From: Flavobacteriaceae bacterium GSB9
GTDB lineage: Bacteria > Bacteroidota > Bacteroidia > Flavobacteriales > Flavobacteriaceae
DNA length: 64,000 nt
Direction: 5' to 3'
NCBI GenBank assembly: GCA_022749295.1
Contig: CP062007.1
Coordinates: 2,976,001 to 3,040,000 of the forward strand
Shown in pieces: positions 55,111-63,741 of the stretch (position 1 is its first letter; each line of letters starts with the position of its first letter). The notes under the pieces are model-generated. The model searched no databases and was not told the origin of the DNA. It was given only the letters and a program-made list of their open reading frames with translations. The position numbers and the translations under genes are program-made.

Positions 55111-56229
55111 CTAGTACCACATGAGCTGTTCTACAGCTTCTGATGGTTGCCTATTATAAACTATCGCAACAATTTTTGATGCTATTTCATGAGCGTCAAT
55201 AGAAGTGCTGTTTGAAAGCACAAATATGAACGTGTCAGATTCTGGAAAATAAAATTGACTGCTTACAAAGCCGTAAATCCATCCATCATGAAAATAAACA
55301 GTTTCGTTGGCAAATGTTTTAACAAACGACCCCAAGCCATAACCGGTAGATGTCCCAGAGGTTAGTTGCGCTGATGTGAACATTTTAGATAGTTGGCTTT
55401 TTGATATAATATCACCACTATGCAAAGATTTACTCCATGCATATAAATCATTTACATTGGATATAATGTTACCGGCAGCAAAAGGCACTTTCATTGTCAT
55501 GAATTGTGCTGGTTTGAATCCCAAAGAATCGAGCGAATACCCTTGTGTTCTATTTGGAATAAGGGCTTCGGGGTTATCGCAAAAGGTGTTTTTTAGTTTT
55601 GCTGGTTTAAAAATATTTTGAACCAAAAACGACTCATACCCTAAACCACTTGTTTTTTCAATGATTAGGCCTAGAAGCGTATAACCAGAATCGCTATATG
55701 AATACTTACTGCCGGGTGGAAAGTTTAATGGTTCATCCTTAAATAAAGCAACAATTTGCTCTGGTGTTAATGCTGTTTTTTCAATGTCTGAAATATCACT
55801 ACGTTCTGTAAATGAAGGTATTCCAGAGGTATGATTGAGTAGGTTCTCTATGGTTATGTTATAACCCTTATTAGGATATTCGGGCAAGTATTTTTGAATA
55901 TTGTCTTTAATACTTAGTTTCCCATCTTCCTCTAATTTTAAGATGGCTGCCGCTGTAAATTGTTTGGACAACGATCCAATTTTATAGATTAATTGAGGGG
56001 TGGTTCGAACACTTAGTTCTAAGCTTGCTAAGCCATATCCTTGCCTTATAATTTCCTTACCGTTTTCCATCACCAGTACAGTAAAGCCCGGGCCATTGGG
56101 TTTGACATAGGTTGTAGCAAGGCTGTCAACTGAATTAACAATAAAAAAATCTTTGCTTTGAATAGAATCTTTACAACTTCCCAGGAAAATTAGAACAAAT
56201 ACCATTAATATTTTTACAGCTACTTTCAT
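55111..56229 (-). CDS. Serine hydrolase lipoprotein (beta-lactamase/class C PBP family)
   Basis: A 372-residue lipoprotein; lipobox Cys19 (VLIFLGSCKDS). The catalytic SxxK motif is SLSK in KIGSLSKQFTAAAIL. The second motif is YSDSGY (family usually YxN, here Asp), and the third is HDG (VYFHDGWIYGF) in place of KTG. NHTSGIPSF is a further family mark. It is probably an esterase or peptidase of the outer membrane or periplasm and not a resistance beta-lactamase. It is convergent with the TRIC gene and stands alone. Confidence 0.88.
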   Translation of the reverse strand: MKVAVKILMVFVLIFLGSCKDSIQSKDFFIVNSVDSLATTYVKPNGPGFTVLVMENGKEIIRQGYGLASLELSVRTTPQLIYKIGSLSKQFTAAAILKLEEDGKLSIKDNIQKYLPEYPNKGYNITIENLLNHTSGIPSFTERSDISDIEKTALTPEQIVALFKDEPLNFPPGSKYSYSDSGYTLLGLIIEKTSGLGYESFLVQNIFKPAKLKNTFCDNPEALIPNRTQGYSLDSLGFKPAQFMTMKVPFAAGNIISNVNDLYAWSKSLHSGDIISKSQLSKMFTSAQLTSGTSTGYGLGSFVKTFANETVYFHDGWIYGFVSSQFYFPESDTFIFVLSNSTSIDAHEIASKIVAIVYNRQPSEAVEQLMWY

Positions 56230-56330
56230 AAATTACCAATTTTGGTGAGTAATTGTGTTTTTCACTTATTAATCAACCATTTGTCTATTTACAGTTTACA
56301 GTCGATTATTTATAGGTTCAAGGTCAACGG

Positions 56331-56879
56331 CTAATATTCGGTAACCGAACCCCAGTTCTCACCTGTTTTTATGCGATAGAGTTGCATTTCGGAAATGCCA
56401 AACTGTTTCGCTATCATTTTTAATCGTGTTCTGCGATTAGGGTCATTTATTTTTCGTTTAATAAGCTTCACTTTGGTTTCGGTAAGCTTTGAGTAAGTGC
56501 GCTTGCGAGGTTTGTTTTTGTATTCCGGGTTACTAAATTGGTGTATTTCCTTTTTACTCTTGGTGGCCCATTTTAGGTTATCAACACGGTTGTTGGTTTT
56601 GTCATAATCTAAATGGATTACATAAACCCCGTCGTTTTGTTCCAAAAAATGTTGGGCTACCAACTTGTGTGCGTATCGGCTGGTCGATTTTCCGTTATGC
56701 TTTTGCTTTACCGGAAGATTACGGTAACCATTTATAAAGGATTCTTTTACCAAAAATTCCTTTTCACCTTTACAATTTAAAACTCTTCCGTAATTCGAGA
56801 TTTTGAATTTTTCGTTATCGGCAATGTTATCGTCAAATTCAATCAACTTCCACACTTCATTCCAATAGCTTCTTACCAT
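56331..56879 (-). CDS. NUMOD4/HNH-like protein with C-terminal helix-turn-helix
   Basis: A 182-residue protein. The N-terminus is a NUMOD4-like DNA-binding module (WKLIEFDDNIADNEKFKISN, YGRVLNCKG). An HNH-type region follows: YAHKLVAQHFLEQNDGVYVI and HLDYDKTNNRVDNLKWATK, with the His-Asn pattern of HNH_3 nucleases largely kept. The C-terminus (about 120-180) is a helix-turn-helix segment (KMIAKQFGISEMQLYRIK). It resembles free-standing homing-endonuclease-type proteins. No intron, phage or repeat is adjacent, so it may be domesticated as a DNA-binding protein. Activity cannot be read from the sequence. Confidence 0.75.
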   Translation of the reverse strand: MVRSYWNEVWKLIEFDDNIADNEKFKISNYGRVLNCKGEKEFLVKESFINGYRNLPVKQKHNGKSTSRYAHKLVAQHFLEQNDGVYVIHLDYDKTNNRVDNLKWATKSKKEIHQFSNPEYKNKPRKRTYSKLTETKVKLIKRKINDPNRRTRLKMIAKQFGISEMQLYRIKTGENWGSVTEY

Positions 56880-57338
56880 TATTATTTATTTTGAGAGACG
56901 TTTGTTAAGGTACAAAAACTTGCTTTAAACCACAAACAGGTTGGCTTGCTAAGATTTAAAGGAACGCAAAGATAAATGAACTTTTTATTAATTAAAATAG
57001 TTTAATTGTTACGCAATGTTTTTGAATGTTTAATCTTGTAAAAGAGTACTTATTTTAAGTTAATTCAGTCGGTCAAAACCAAAATGTTTTGTGTTTTCAG
57101 TTTCAAACAAAACTCTTTTAGTAATAACAATTAATGTTGAAACTAGTTTTGGAAGCAGGGTTTGTTTTCCGTGAATATTTAGTTTGAAGGATTCCATTTT
57201 TTAATGTGCCACTTTTTGTGTAAAGCACTTTTTGTATCAATATTGTTAAAATGAATACGTACATTATGAAAATAGAAGTTAAAGTGCGTTGTTTTTCGCT
57301 CCATTGCCTTGTACAACTATATATTCTGTCAAAAACAG
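56880..57338. other. Gene-free region with CACTTTTTGT repeats
   Basis: A 459-base AT-rich region. The only structure seen is a direct repeat CACTTTTTGT at 57210-57219 and 57226-57235, 16 bases apart. No coding frame or promoter pair is evident. Confidence 0.45.
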
Positions 57339-58058
57339 TTACTCAATAATCTCCACATTCCTGATGTAAATATTCCGTAAAGGCCAGTCTGCATCATCGG
57401 TTTCCACTTTGGCAATTTTGTCAATAACGTCCATGCCGCGGGTTACATGCCCAAAAATGGTGTAATCACCATCTAAGTAATGCGCCCCGCCATGTTGCTG
57501 TACTATAAAAAACTCATACGGCGAAGCCAGTTTGTGGGGGTTGTCTATTTCGCTGCTGGGCATGGAAATCACCCCACGGTCGTGTTTAAAGCCACGTTTA
57601 GTGTCAGGCGGTAGAAGGTATTGGCCTATCGCATGGCGTTTATCCAAAGTTTCTTGGTCGTCACTATGACCAGCTTGTACCATAAAGTTGTCGATTACGC
57701 GGTAAAACTGGGTGCCATTAAAATAGTCTTGCTTGGTTAAAAAGATGAAATTAGAACGATGGAATTTAGTTTCGTTATATAAAAGGACATCAAAGGAACC
57801 TAAATCGGTAGTAATACGCACTTTGTTTTCTTTGTGCTTTTTGTCGTATTGCAGAAAGAATTCCATGGCGTTCTTTTCTGTCAGTAACGGAAATTCGCGT
57901 TCGGGTAGTTCGGTTACCACCTTGGGTGCTATTTCGGTTTTAATTTCAGAACTGTCTTTTTTTTCAACTTTGGTTTCGGGGGTACTTTTGTTTTTAGTTT
58001 TTTTATCTTCACAATTCAAAAACAGAATACAAAAGCACAGTAACAAATAAAATCTCAT
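57339..58058 (-). CDS. Cyclophilin-type peptidylprolyl isomerase lipoprotein
   Basis: A 239-residue lipoprotein; the signal ends at Cys16 (FCILFLNCEDK). A charged linker follows, then a cyclophilin domain (about 80-239): VRITTDLGSFDVLLYNETKF, FYRVIDNFMVQAGHSDDQ, YLLPPDTKRGFKHDRGVISM, and YTIFGHVTRGMDVIDKIAKV. It should isomerise proline bonds and help fold proteins in the periplasm. The active-site Arg (FYRVI) is present. It is divergent from the CoA pyrophosphatase gene. Confidence 0.92.
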   Translation of the reverse strand: MRFYLLLCFCILFLNCEDKKTKNKSTPETKVEKKDSSEIKTEIAPKVVTELPEREFPLLTEKNAMEFFLQYDKKHKENKVRITTDLGSFDVLLYNETKFHRSNFIFLTKQDYFNGTQFYRVIDNFMVQAGHSDDQETLDKRHAIGQYLLPPDTKRGFKHDRGVISMPSSEIDNPHKLASPYEFFIVQQHGGAHYLDGDYTIFGHVTRGMDVIDKIAKVETDDADWPLRNIYIRNVEIIE

Positions 58059-58096
58059 TAATTAATATTTTAAGCGCCGATAAAGGCTTTTTCTAG

Positions 58097-58738
58097 ATGA
58101 ATTTCGATGATTTTCAGCAATCGCTTTCAAAAATAAAAAATATACCGCTCTTGGGCGAAACATCGCATTTTAAAATGATACCACCGTTTCGGCAAGAGCT
58201 GGTAAAAAAACAGGCCGATGCGATAAAACGTGCCAAGCACGCTGGGGTAATGGCTTTGTTTTACCCAAATAAAAGTGGCAGCACTCAGTTGGTTTTAATT
58301 TTACGAAAAACCTATAAGGGAGTGCATTCGGCACAAGTGGGCTTCCCGGGCGGCAAGCTGGAAAAACAAGACCATTCGCTAGAAGCAGCCGCATTACGAG
58401 AAACCGAAGAGGAAATTGGTGTGCCAGCAAATAAGATACAGGTACTTAAAAAATTGAGTCAAGTTTACATACCGCCCAGTAACTTTTATGTGCAGCCATT
58501 TATGGGTATTTTGCCACATACACCACAATTTATAAAGCAAGATGACGAGGTGGAAGCCGTTATTGAAGTGCCGTTAAATCATTTCTTGGATGATAAATAT
58601 TTAATAACCAAACGGGTAAAAACATCTTATAGTATTGAGGTTGAAGTGCCTGCGTTTTTGTTGAACGATTTTGTGGTATGGGGAGCTACGGCCATGATGC
58701 TCAGCGAAATTAAAGATATACTGAAACAACTTTGGTAA
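58097..58738 (+). CDS. Nudix-family CoA pyrophosphatase
   Basis: A 213-residue Nudix hydrolase. The CoA-pyrophosphatase motif precedes and includes the Nudix box: VHSAQVGFPGGKLEKQDHS then LEAAALRETEEEIGV, with the REtEEEIG catalytic core. SQVYIPPSNFYVQPFMG is typical of the NudL group. It splits CoA into 3',5'-ADP and phosphopantetheine, probably to remove oxidised CoA. The plsC promoter overlaps its 3' end (58731). Confidence 0.9.
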   Translation: MNFDDFQQSLSKIKNIPLLGETSHFKMIPPFRQELVKKQADAIKRAKHAGVMALFYPNKSGSTQLVLILRKTYKGVHSAQVGFPGGKLEKQDHSLEAAALRETEEEIGVPANKIQVLKKLSQVYIPPSNFYVQPFMGILPHTPQFIKQDDEVEAVIEVPLNHFLDDKYLITKRVKTSYSIEVEVPAFLLNDFVVWGATAMMLSEIKDILKQLW

Positions 58739-58760
58739 TTTATTTAGTTTGTTACATTTG
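58731..58760 (+). promoter_or_regulatory. Promoter of the acyltransferase gene
   Basis: TTTG at 58731-58734, 18 bases and TACATTTG at 58753-58760 match the Bacteroidota promoter. The leader to the ATG at 58833 is about 65 bases. Confidence 0.6.
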
Positions 58761-58832
58761 TATGCTCAATTAGAGCAGGTTTTAGTATAATTTGTTTAAA
58801 TTGGGTAACTAAGCTAACGAGAAGCATTATTT

Positions 58833-59630
58833 ATGGGATTGTTTAAAAGAAATCCATTCGGTCATATACTAATTATAAAAAAGTGGCTCATTAGGGTATT
58901 GGGAGCCATGACACATAGGCGTTTTCGCGGATTTAACGAACTGCAGATAGAAGGCTCTGAAATTATTAAGGATTTACCAGATACTAATGTATTATTCATT
59001 TCTAACCACCAAACCTACTTTGCCGATGTGGTTGCCATGTTCCATGTGTTCAATGCCAGTTTAAGCGGACGTGTAGATTCTATAAAAAATGTGGGCTACC
59101 TGTGGAATCCCAAACTCAATATTTATTATGTTGCCGCCAAAGAAACCATGAAAGACGGGCTGTTACCTAAAATTTTGGCTTACGTGGGGTCGGTAAGCAT
59201 AGAGCGTACTTGGCGTTCTGAAGGTAAAGACGTGAATAGACAGGTGCGAATGAGTGATATTTCTAATATAGGAAAAGCCCTAGAAGATGGTTGGGTTATT
59301 ACTTTCCCACAAGGCACCACCACACCGTTTAAACCCATAAGAAAAGGAACGGCGCATATTATTAAACGATACAAGCCGGTGGTAATTCCTATTGTAATTG
59401 ATGGATTTAGACGATCGTTTGACAAAAAAGGATTGCGCATCAAAAAGAAAAATATCCTCCAATCGATGGAGATTAAAGCACCTTTGGAGATTGATTACGA
59501 TAACGAAACGACCGATGAAATCGTTAAGAAAATTGAATATGCCATTGAGCAGCACCCTTCGTTTTTAAAGGTTATCCCGCAAAAAGAAATTGAAGCCCAA
59601 GAGGCGCTGAACAAGAGGCGGGAGTGGTAA
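58833..59630 (+). CDS. plsC: 1-Acyl-sn-glycerol-3-phosphate acyltransferase-like protein
   Basis: A 265-residue PlsC-type membrane-associated acyltransferase. The catalytic motif is expanded: FISNHQTYFADVVAMF has five residues between His59 and Asp65, not the usual four (HX4D). The glycerophosphate-binding motif is FPQGTTTPFKP, where the common form is FPEGTRS. Such variants recur in Bacteroidota, as I recall, so activity is likely. It would acylate lysophosphatidic acid to phosphatidic acid for membrane lipid synthesis. It starts 94 bases after the Nudix gene and ends 60 bases before a GH43 gene. Confidence 0.85.
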   Translation: MGLFKRNPFGHILIIKKWLIRVLGAMTHRRFRGFNELQIEGSEIIKDLPDTNVLFISNHQTYFADVVAMFHVFNASLSGRVDSIKNVGYLWNPKLNIYYVAAKETMKDGLLPKILAYVGSVSIERTWRSEGKDVNRQVRMSDISNIGKALEDGWVITFPQGTTTPFKPIRKGTAHIIKRYKPVVIPIVIDGFRRSFDKKGLRIKKKNILQSMEIKAPLEIDYDNETTDEIVKKIEYAIEQHPSFLKVIPQKEIEAQEALNKRREW

Positions 59631-59652
59631 TTTACATTGGTTATAAACTATT

Positions 59653-59674
59653 ATGCTGAAAAGGTTTTCAGCAT
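59653..59674 (+). promoter_or_regulatory. Hairpin before the GH43 gene
   Basis: ATGCTGAAAA, GG and TTTTCAGCAT form a perfect 10-bp stem with a two-base centre, 17 bases before the GH43 ATG. It is followed by an A run, not a T run, so it is not a normal plus-strand terminator. Confidence 0.4.
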
Positions 59675-59690
59675 CTTAAAAAAAACAGAA

Positions 59691-60689
59691 ATGATATTTA
59701 AATCTCTTTTTTTAGTTTTTGTATTAAGCGTTGGCTTTGCGTCATTTTCGCAAAACATTGAATTTAATAATCCCTTAGCTGAAAAGCGAGCAGATCCCTG
59801 GGTACACAAAGCTGATGATGGTTTTTATTATTTAATTGCGACCGTGCCTGAATACGATAAAATCGTATTAAGAAAAGCCAATTCAATCAATGGCTTAAAA
59901 GACGCGAACGAAAAGGTCCTTTGGGAAAAACATAAAAAAGGCGTGATGGGGCACCACATTTGGGCACCCGAATTACATCAAATTGATGGTGTTTGGTATA
60001 TTTATTTCGCTGCTGCTGAAGCCGAAAATATTTGGAATATCAGGATGTGGGTGCTTTCAAACCATTCCAAAGACCCTATGAAAGGGCAATGGAAAGAAGA
60101 AGGGCAAATTAAAACTGATATCGAGTCGTTTTCACTGGATGCCACAACATTTACGCATAACAATAAACGATTCATGATATGGGCACAAAATGTGCGTGGC
60201 GGTATACACGGCACGGCATTGGTGCTTTCTGAAATGGCATCGCCAACCGAACTGACGGGGCCAGAATTAGTCATTACAGAACCCGAATTTAGTTGGGAGC
60301 GCATGAAGTACAATGTTAACGAAGGGCCAGCCGTAATAAAACGTAATGGAAAAATATTTGTAACCTACTCGGCTAGTGCGACCAATCATAACTATTGTTT
60401 GGGTTTGCTGTGGATTGATGAGAATGCCGATTTGCTCGACGCTTCAAACTGGCATAAATCGCCCGGCCCCGTGTTTTACACCAACGAAGATTTAAAGCGC
60501 TATGGCCCTGGACATAATTCTTTTACCACTTCCGAAGATGGAACAACCGATGTTATGATTTACCATGCACGCGATTATAAAGAAATTAAAGGTCATGAGT
60601 TGTCCGACCCCAATCGTGCCACACGCGCCAGAGTAATAAAATGGACACCGAGTGGCTTTCCTGATTTTATGCAGAATGAAGGAGATTAA
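59691..60689 (+). CDS. GH43 exo-arabinofuranosidase-type enzyme
   Basis: About 332 residues from the ATG at 59691 (signal peptide MIFKSLFLVFVLSVGFASFS); an upstream start at 59637 would prefix the hairpin sequence. The propeller has all three catalytic residues: Asp35 (EKRADPWVHK, base), Asp150 (FSLDATTF) and Glu211 (YNVNEGPAV, acid). GVMGHHIWAPELHQIDGVWY and YFAAAEAENIW match the GH43 group of exo-1,5-alpha-L-arabinofuranosidases (subfamily 26 as I recall). It should release arabinose from arabinan or arabinogalactan side chains. It stands apart from the cluster at 25424-36459 but may act on the same glycan. Confidence 0.87.
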   Translation: MIFKSLFLVFVLSVGFASFSQNIEFNNPLAEKRADPWVHKADDGFYYLIATVPEYDKIVLRKANSINGLKDANEKVLWEKHKKGVMGHHIWAPELHQIDGVWYIYFAAAEAENIWNIRMWVLSNHSKDPMKGQWKEEGQIKTDIESFSLDATTFTHNNKRFMIWAQNVRGGIHGTALVLSEMASPTELTGPELVITEPEFSWERMKYNVNEGPAVIKRNGKIFVTYSASATNHNYCLGLLWIDENADLLDASNWHKSPGPVFYTNEDLKRYGPGHNSFTTSEDGTTDVMIYHARDYKEIKGHELSDPNRATRARVIKWTPSGFPDFMQNEGD

Positions 60690-60778
60690 TCTATACGTTT
60701 GGTTAATAACTCCTAAAAACTTCCTTTAAAAAAACATAGCAAAATCTTTATTTTGCAGGACTTTTTAAACCATTTTAA

Positions 60779-63070
60779 GTGAAAGTCTGTATAGCCGAAA
60801 AACCTAGTGTGGCTCGAGAAATAGCCGCTGTTTTAGGAGCGAATACCAAACGCGATGGGTATTTTGAAGGCAATGGCTATGCCGTAACCTACACCTTTGG
60901 GCATTTGTGCACTTTAAAAGAACCCAACGATTACAAGCCGTATTGGAAAAGCTGGGATTTAAACAATTTGCCCATGTTGCCCGAAAAGTTTGAAACTAAG
61001 GTTGTGGCCAATTCGGGAATTCAAAAGCAGTTTAAAATTGTAAAAAGCTTATTCGATAAAGCGGAAGTGATAATAAATTGCGGTGATGCCGGGCAAGAGG
61101 GAGAACTCATCCAGCGTTGGGTGATGAACGAAGCCAACTACCAAGGCGAAGTAAAGCGTTTGTGGATTTCATCGTTAACCACTGAAGCCATAAAAGAAGG
61201 TTTTGAAAAACTAAAGCCTGCTACCGATTACGATAATTTATATTACGCTGGTTTTTCGCGCGCTATTGGAGATTGGTTACTGGGTATGAACGCCACTAGA
61301 TTATACACTGTAAAACACGGTGGCTATAAGCAAGTACTGTCGGTGGGGCGGGTGCAAACCCCAACTTTGGCCATGGTGGTGAATCGTTTTAAAGATATAG
61401 AAAATTTTAAGCCACAACCGTATTGGGAGCTTCAAACTTTGTATCGGGAAACCCTTTTCAGTTACGAAGAAGGTCGTTTTTTTAAAAAAGAAGATGGTGA
61501 AGCCTTAGCCAATAAAGTAAAAGAGGCTGAATTTGAAATCACCTCCATAAAGAAGAAAAAAGGAAAGGAGTATGCTCCAAAACTATTCGATTTAACAGGG
61601 CTGCAAGTGTATTGCAATACCAAATTTGGGCTTTCGGCCGATGAAACTTTAAAAATTGTACAAGCGCTGTACGAACGAAAAGTAGTAACCTATCCAAGAG
61701 TAGATACCACGTTTTTACCAACTGATATTTACCCGAAAGTACCGAGTATTCTTCAAAAACTAACCCAATATGCGGCTTTAGTACAACCGCTTTTAGGTAA
61801 AAAAATAAAAAAGTCGAAACGCGTATTCGATGATAAAAAAGTTACCGACCACCACGCGATAATCCCAACAGGGATGCAAACCCAATTAAACCCATCACAA
61901 CAGCAGGTTTACGACATTATAACCAAAAGGTTTATAGCAGTGTTTTTCGACGATTGTGCTGTGTCGAACACTACGGTTTTGGGTAGTGCTGCCGAGGTAA
62001 CTTTTAAAGCGACTGGTAAAGAAATTTTAGATAAGGGTTGGCGAGTAGTATTTGAAAATCCTAATAAAAAAGAAAAGGAATCGGGGGTTTTGCCTAAATT
62101 CGATAAAGGTGAAAAAGGACCACACGAGCCTTCTTTTTTGGAAAAAGAAACCAAACCGCCCAACCAATATACCGAAGCGTCTTTGTTACGTGCTATGGAA
62201 ACAGCTGGCAAGCAGGTGGACGATGAGGAACTACGTGATTTAATGAAAGAAAATGGTATTGGTCGCCCATCAACGCGAGCCAATATTATTGAAACCCTGT
62301 TTAAGCGGAAATATATCAAACGGAATAAAAAGCAGGTGCTGCCAACCGTTACGGGCATTCAGTTGATTGAAACCATTCAAAACGATTTGTTAAAATCGGC
62401 CGAGCTTACAGGGAAATGGGAAAAACAATTAAAGGATATTGAAAAAGGCGAGTATAGTGCTGCCGCTTTTATAAAAAATATGAAACGCATGGTAGATGCT
62501 TTGGTGTACGAAGTGCGTAGCGAAACCAAGCGTGCCAATATTTCACAAGCCAACGTAATAAAAAATAGAACAGTTAAAGCAGCCGCAAAAAAGCAAAAAG
62601 GACTTTTGGCCGAAAATTGCCCCAAATGCAAAAAGGGCAGCTTGATTAAAGGGAAATTGGCTTACGGTTGTAGTGCTTTTAAGTCGGGTTGTGATTTTAT
62701 ACTTCCTTTTAAATTTGCTGATAAAAAGATTTCAGAAAAACAATTTATCCGGTTGTTGCATAAAGGAAGTACGGTAAACCTAAAAGGCTTTAAAACCGAG
62801 TCAGGTAAAGTAGAAGGTTTGTTACGTTTTGGTGACGATTTTAAACTAAAACTAGAGCCTAAAAAAACTTCCGCGAAAGCGAACCCCGACGAGCTGAAAT
62901 GCCCGAAATGTAAGAAGGGCAACATTTTAAAAGGAAAAACAGCTTATGGTTGCAGTGCGTACAAAACGGGCTGTGATTTTAAAATGACTTTTGATGCAGT
63001 AAAAGCCAAAATAAACGGACAGAAACCAACCAAAGCGTTGGTTTATAAAATATTAAGTGATAATGCCTGA
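60779..63070 (+). CDS. topB: Type IA DNA topoisomerase III
   Basis: A 763-residue enzyme starting at GTG. The Toprim domain shows MKVCIAEKPSVAREIAAVLG and GDAGQEGELIQRWVMNEANY with the acidic DxDxE-like set. The active-site tyrosine is Tyr305 (RKVVTYPRVDTTF). SVGRVQTPTLAMVVNRFKD and ENGIGRPSTRANIIETLFKR are the usual gate motifs. Two similar zinc-ribbon repeats end the protein: CPKCKKGSLIKGKLAYGCSA and CPKCKKGNILKGKTAYGCSA, about 93 residues apart. It decatenates DNA. The rluE-like gene overlaps its end by eight bases. Confidence 0.95.
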   Translation: MKVCIAEKPSVAREIAAVLGANTKRDGYFEGNGYAVTYTFGHLCTLKEPNDYKPYWKSWDLNNLPMLPEKFETKVVANSGIQKQFKIVKSLFDKAEVIINCGDAGQEGELIQRWVMNEANYQGEVKRLWISSLTTEAIKEGFEKLKPATDYDNLYYAGFSRAIGDWLLGMNATRLYTVKHGGYKQVLSVGRVQTPTLAMVVNRFKDIENFKPQPYWELQTLYRETLFSYEEGRFFKKEDGEALANKVKEAEFEITSIKKKKGKEYAPKLFDLTGLQVYCNTKFGLSADETLKIVQALYERKVVTYPRVDTTFLPTDIYPKVPSILQKLTQYAALVQPLLGKKIKKSKRVFDDKKVTDHHAIIPTGMQTQLNPSQQQVYDIITKRFIAVFFDDCAVSNTTVLGSAAEVTFKATGKEILDKGWRVVFENPNKKEKESGVLPKFDKGEKGPHEPSFLEKETKPPNQYTEASLLRAMETAGKQVDDEELRDLMKENGIGRPSTRANIIETLFKRKYIKRNKKQVLPTVTGIQLIETIQNDLLKSAELTGKWEKQLKDIEKGEYSAAAFIKNMKRMVDALVYEVRSETKRANISQANVIKNRTVKAAAKKQKGLLAENCPKCKKGSLIKGKLAYGCSAFKSGCDFILPFKFADKKISEKQFIRLLHKGSTVNLKGFKTESGKVEGLLRFGDDFKLKLEPKKTSAKANPDELKCPKCKKGNILKGKTAYGCSAYKTGCDFKMTFDAVKAKINGQKPTKALVYKILSDNA

Positions 63071-63653
63071 AACTGAACACAGACATTTTCTTATTTTTAA
63101 ACCTTTTCGCGTTTTAAGTCAGTTTAAAAGCAACTCCAGTAAACAGCAGTCCAAAAGATTTTTAGGGGAGTTTTATGATTTTCCGGAGGGAACCATGGCC
63201 GTGGGGCGGTTGGATGAAACATCGGAAGGGCTATTGCTTCTTACCACCGATGGTAAAACCAGTGCAGTGATCAATAGTAAAAAAGTTGAAAAGGAATATT
63301 ATGCACAAGTAGATGGTGATATTTTGGAAGAAGCTGTAGAACAGTTAAAAGTAGGCGTGCAAATTAGCATTAATGGAAAAACATATACTACCAAACCTTG
63401 TGATGCATTTAAATTGGAAGATACTCCTAATTTCCCCGAACGAGGCAAAAAAATACGTGATGCCCGTCATGGACCAACCAGTTGGGTGTCGATTACTTTA
63501 ACGGAGGGCAAATTTAGGCAGGTTAGAAAAATGACTGCTGCTGTTGGGTTTCCAACCTTGCGTTTAGTACGGGTGCGTATTAGTGGGTTCAGAATTGGTA
63601 CGATGCAGGCTGGCGAGGTAGTTGAGGTAAAAAACATCGCAGAATTTCTATAA
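63063..63653 (+). CDS. rluE: RluE-type 23S rRNA pseudouridine synthase
   Basis: About 196 residues from the ATG at 63063 (MPETEHRHFLIFKPFRVLSQ); a GTG at 63057 is also in frame. The RsuA/RluB family catalytic motif is GRLDETSEGLLLLTTDG with Asp51. Other marks are SVITKS-type positions SAVINSKKVEKEYYAQ, SWVSITLTEGKFRQVRKMTA and FPTLRLVRVRISGF. There is no S4 domain, as in RluE. It modifies one uridine of 23S rRNA (U2457 in E. coli). Overlap with topB indicates one transcript. Confidence 0.9.
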   Translation: MPETEHRHFLIFKPFRVLSQFKSNSSKQQSKRFLGEFYDFPEGTMAVGRLDETSEGLLLLTTDGKTSAVINSKKVEKEYYAQVDGDILEEAVEQLKVGVQISINGKTYTTKPCDAFKLEDTPNFPERGKKIRDARHGPTSWVSITLTEGKFRQVRKMTAAVGFPTLRLVRVRISGFRIGTMQAGEVVEVKNIAEFL

Positions 63654-63672
63654 TATTGAAAAAGTATTGGGG

Positions 63673-63728
63673 AGGCTTAGTGGTCGCGTTAGGAATTGCA
63701 GCGGAAAGCCTGACCCAAAAGGGAACGC
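63673..63728. repeat. Structured intergenic element, possible pseudoknot
   Basis: AGGCTT (63673-63678) pairs with AAGCCT (63706-63711); GCGTT (63686-63690) pairs with AACGC (63724-63728); CCC/GGG closes an AAAA loop (63714-63723). The first two stems interleave, as in a pseudoknot. A similar sequence recurs in flavobacterial intergenic gaps, as I recall. Confidence 0.4.
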
Positions 63729-63741
63729 CACAATTATTGTT

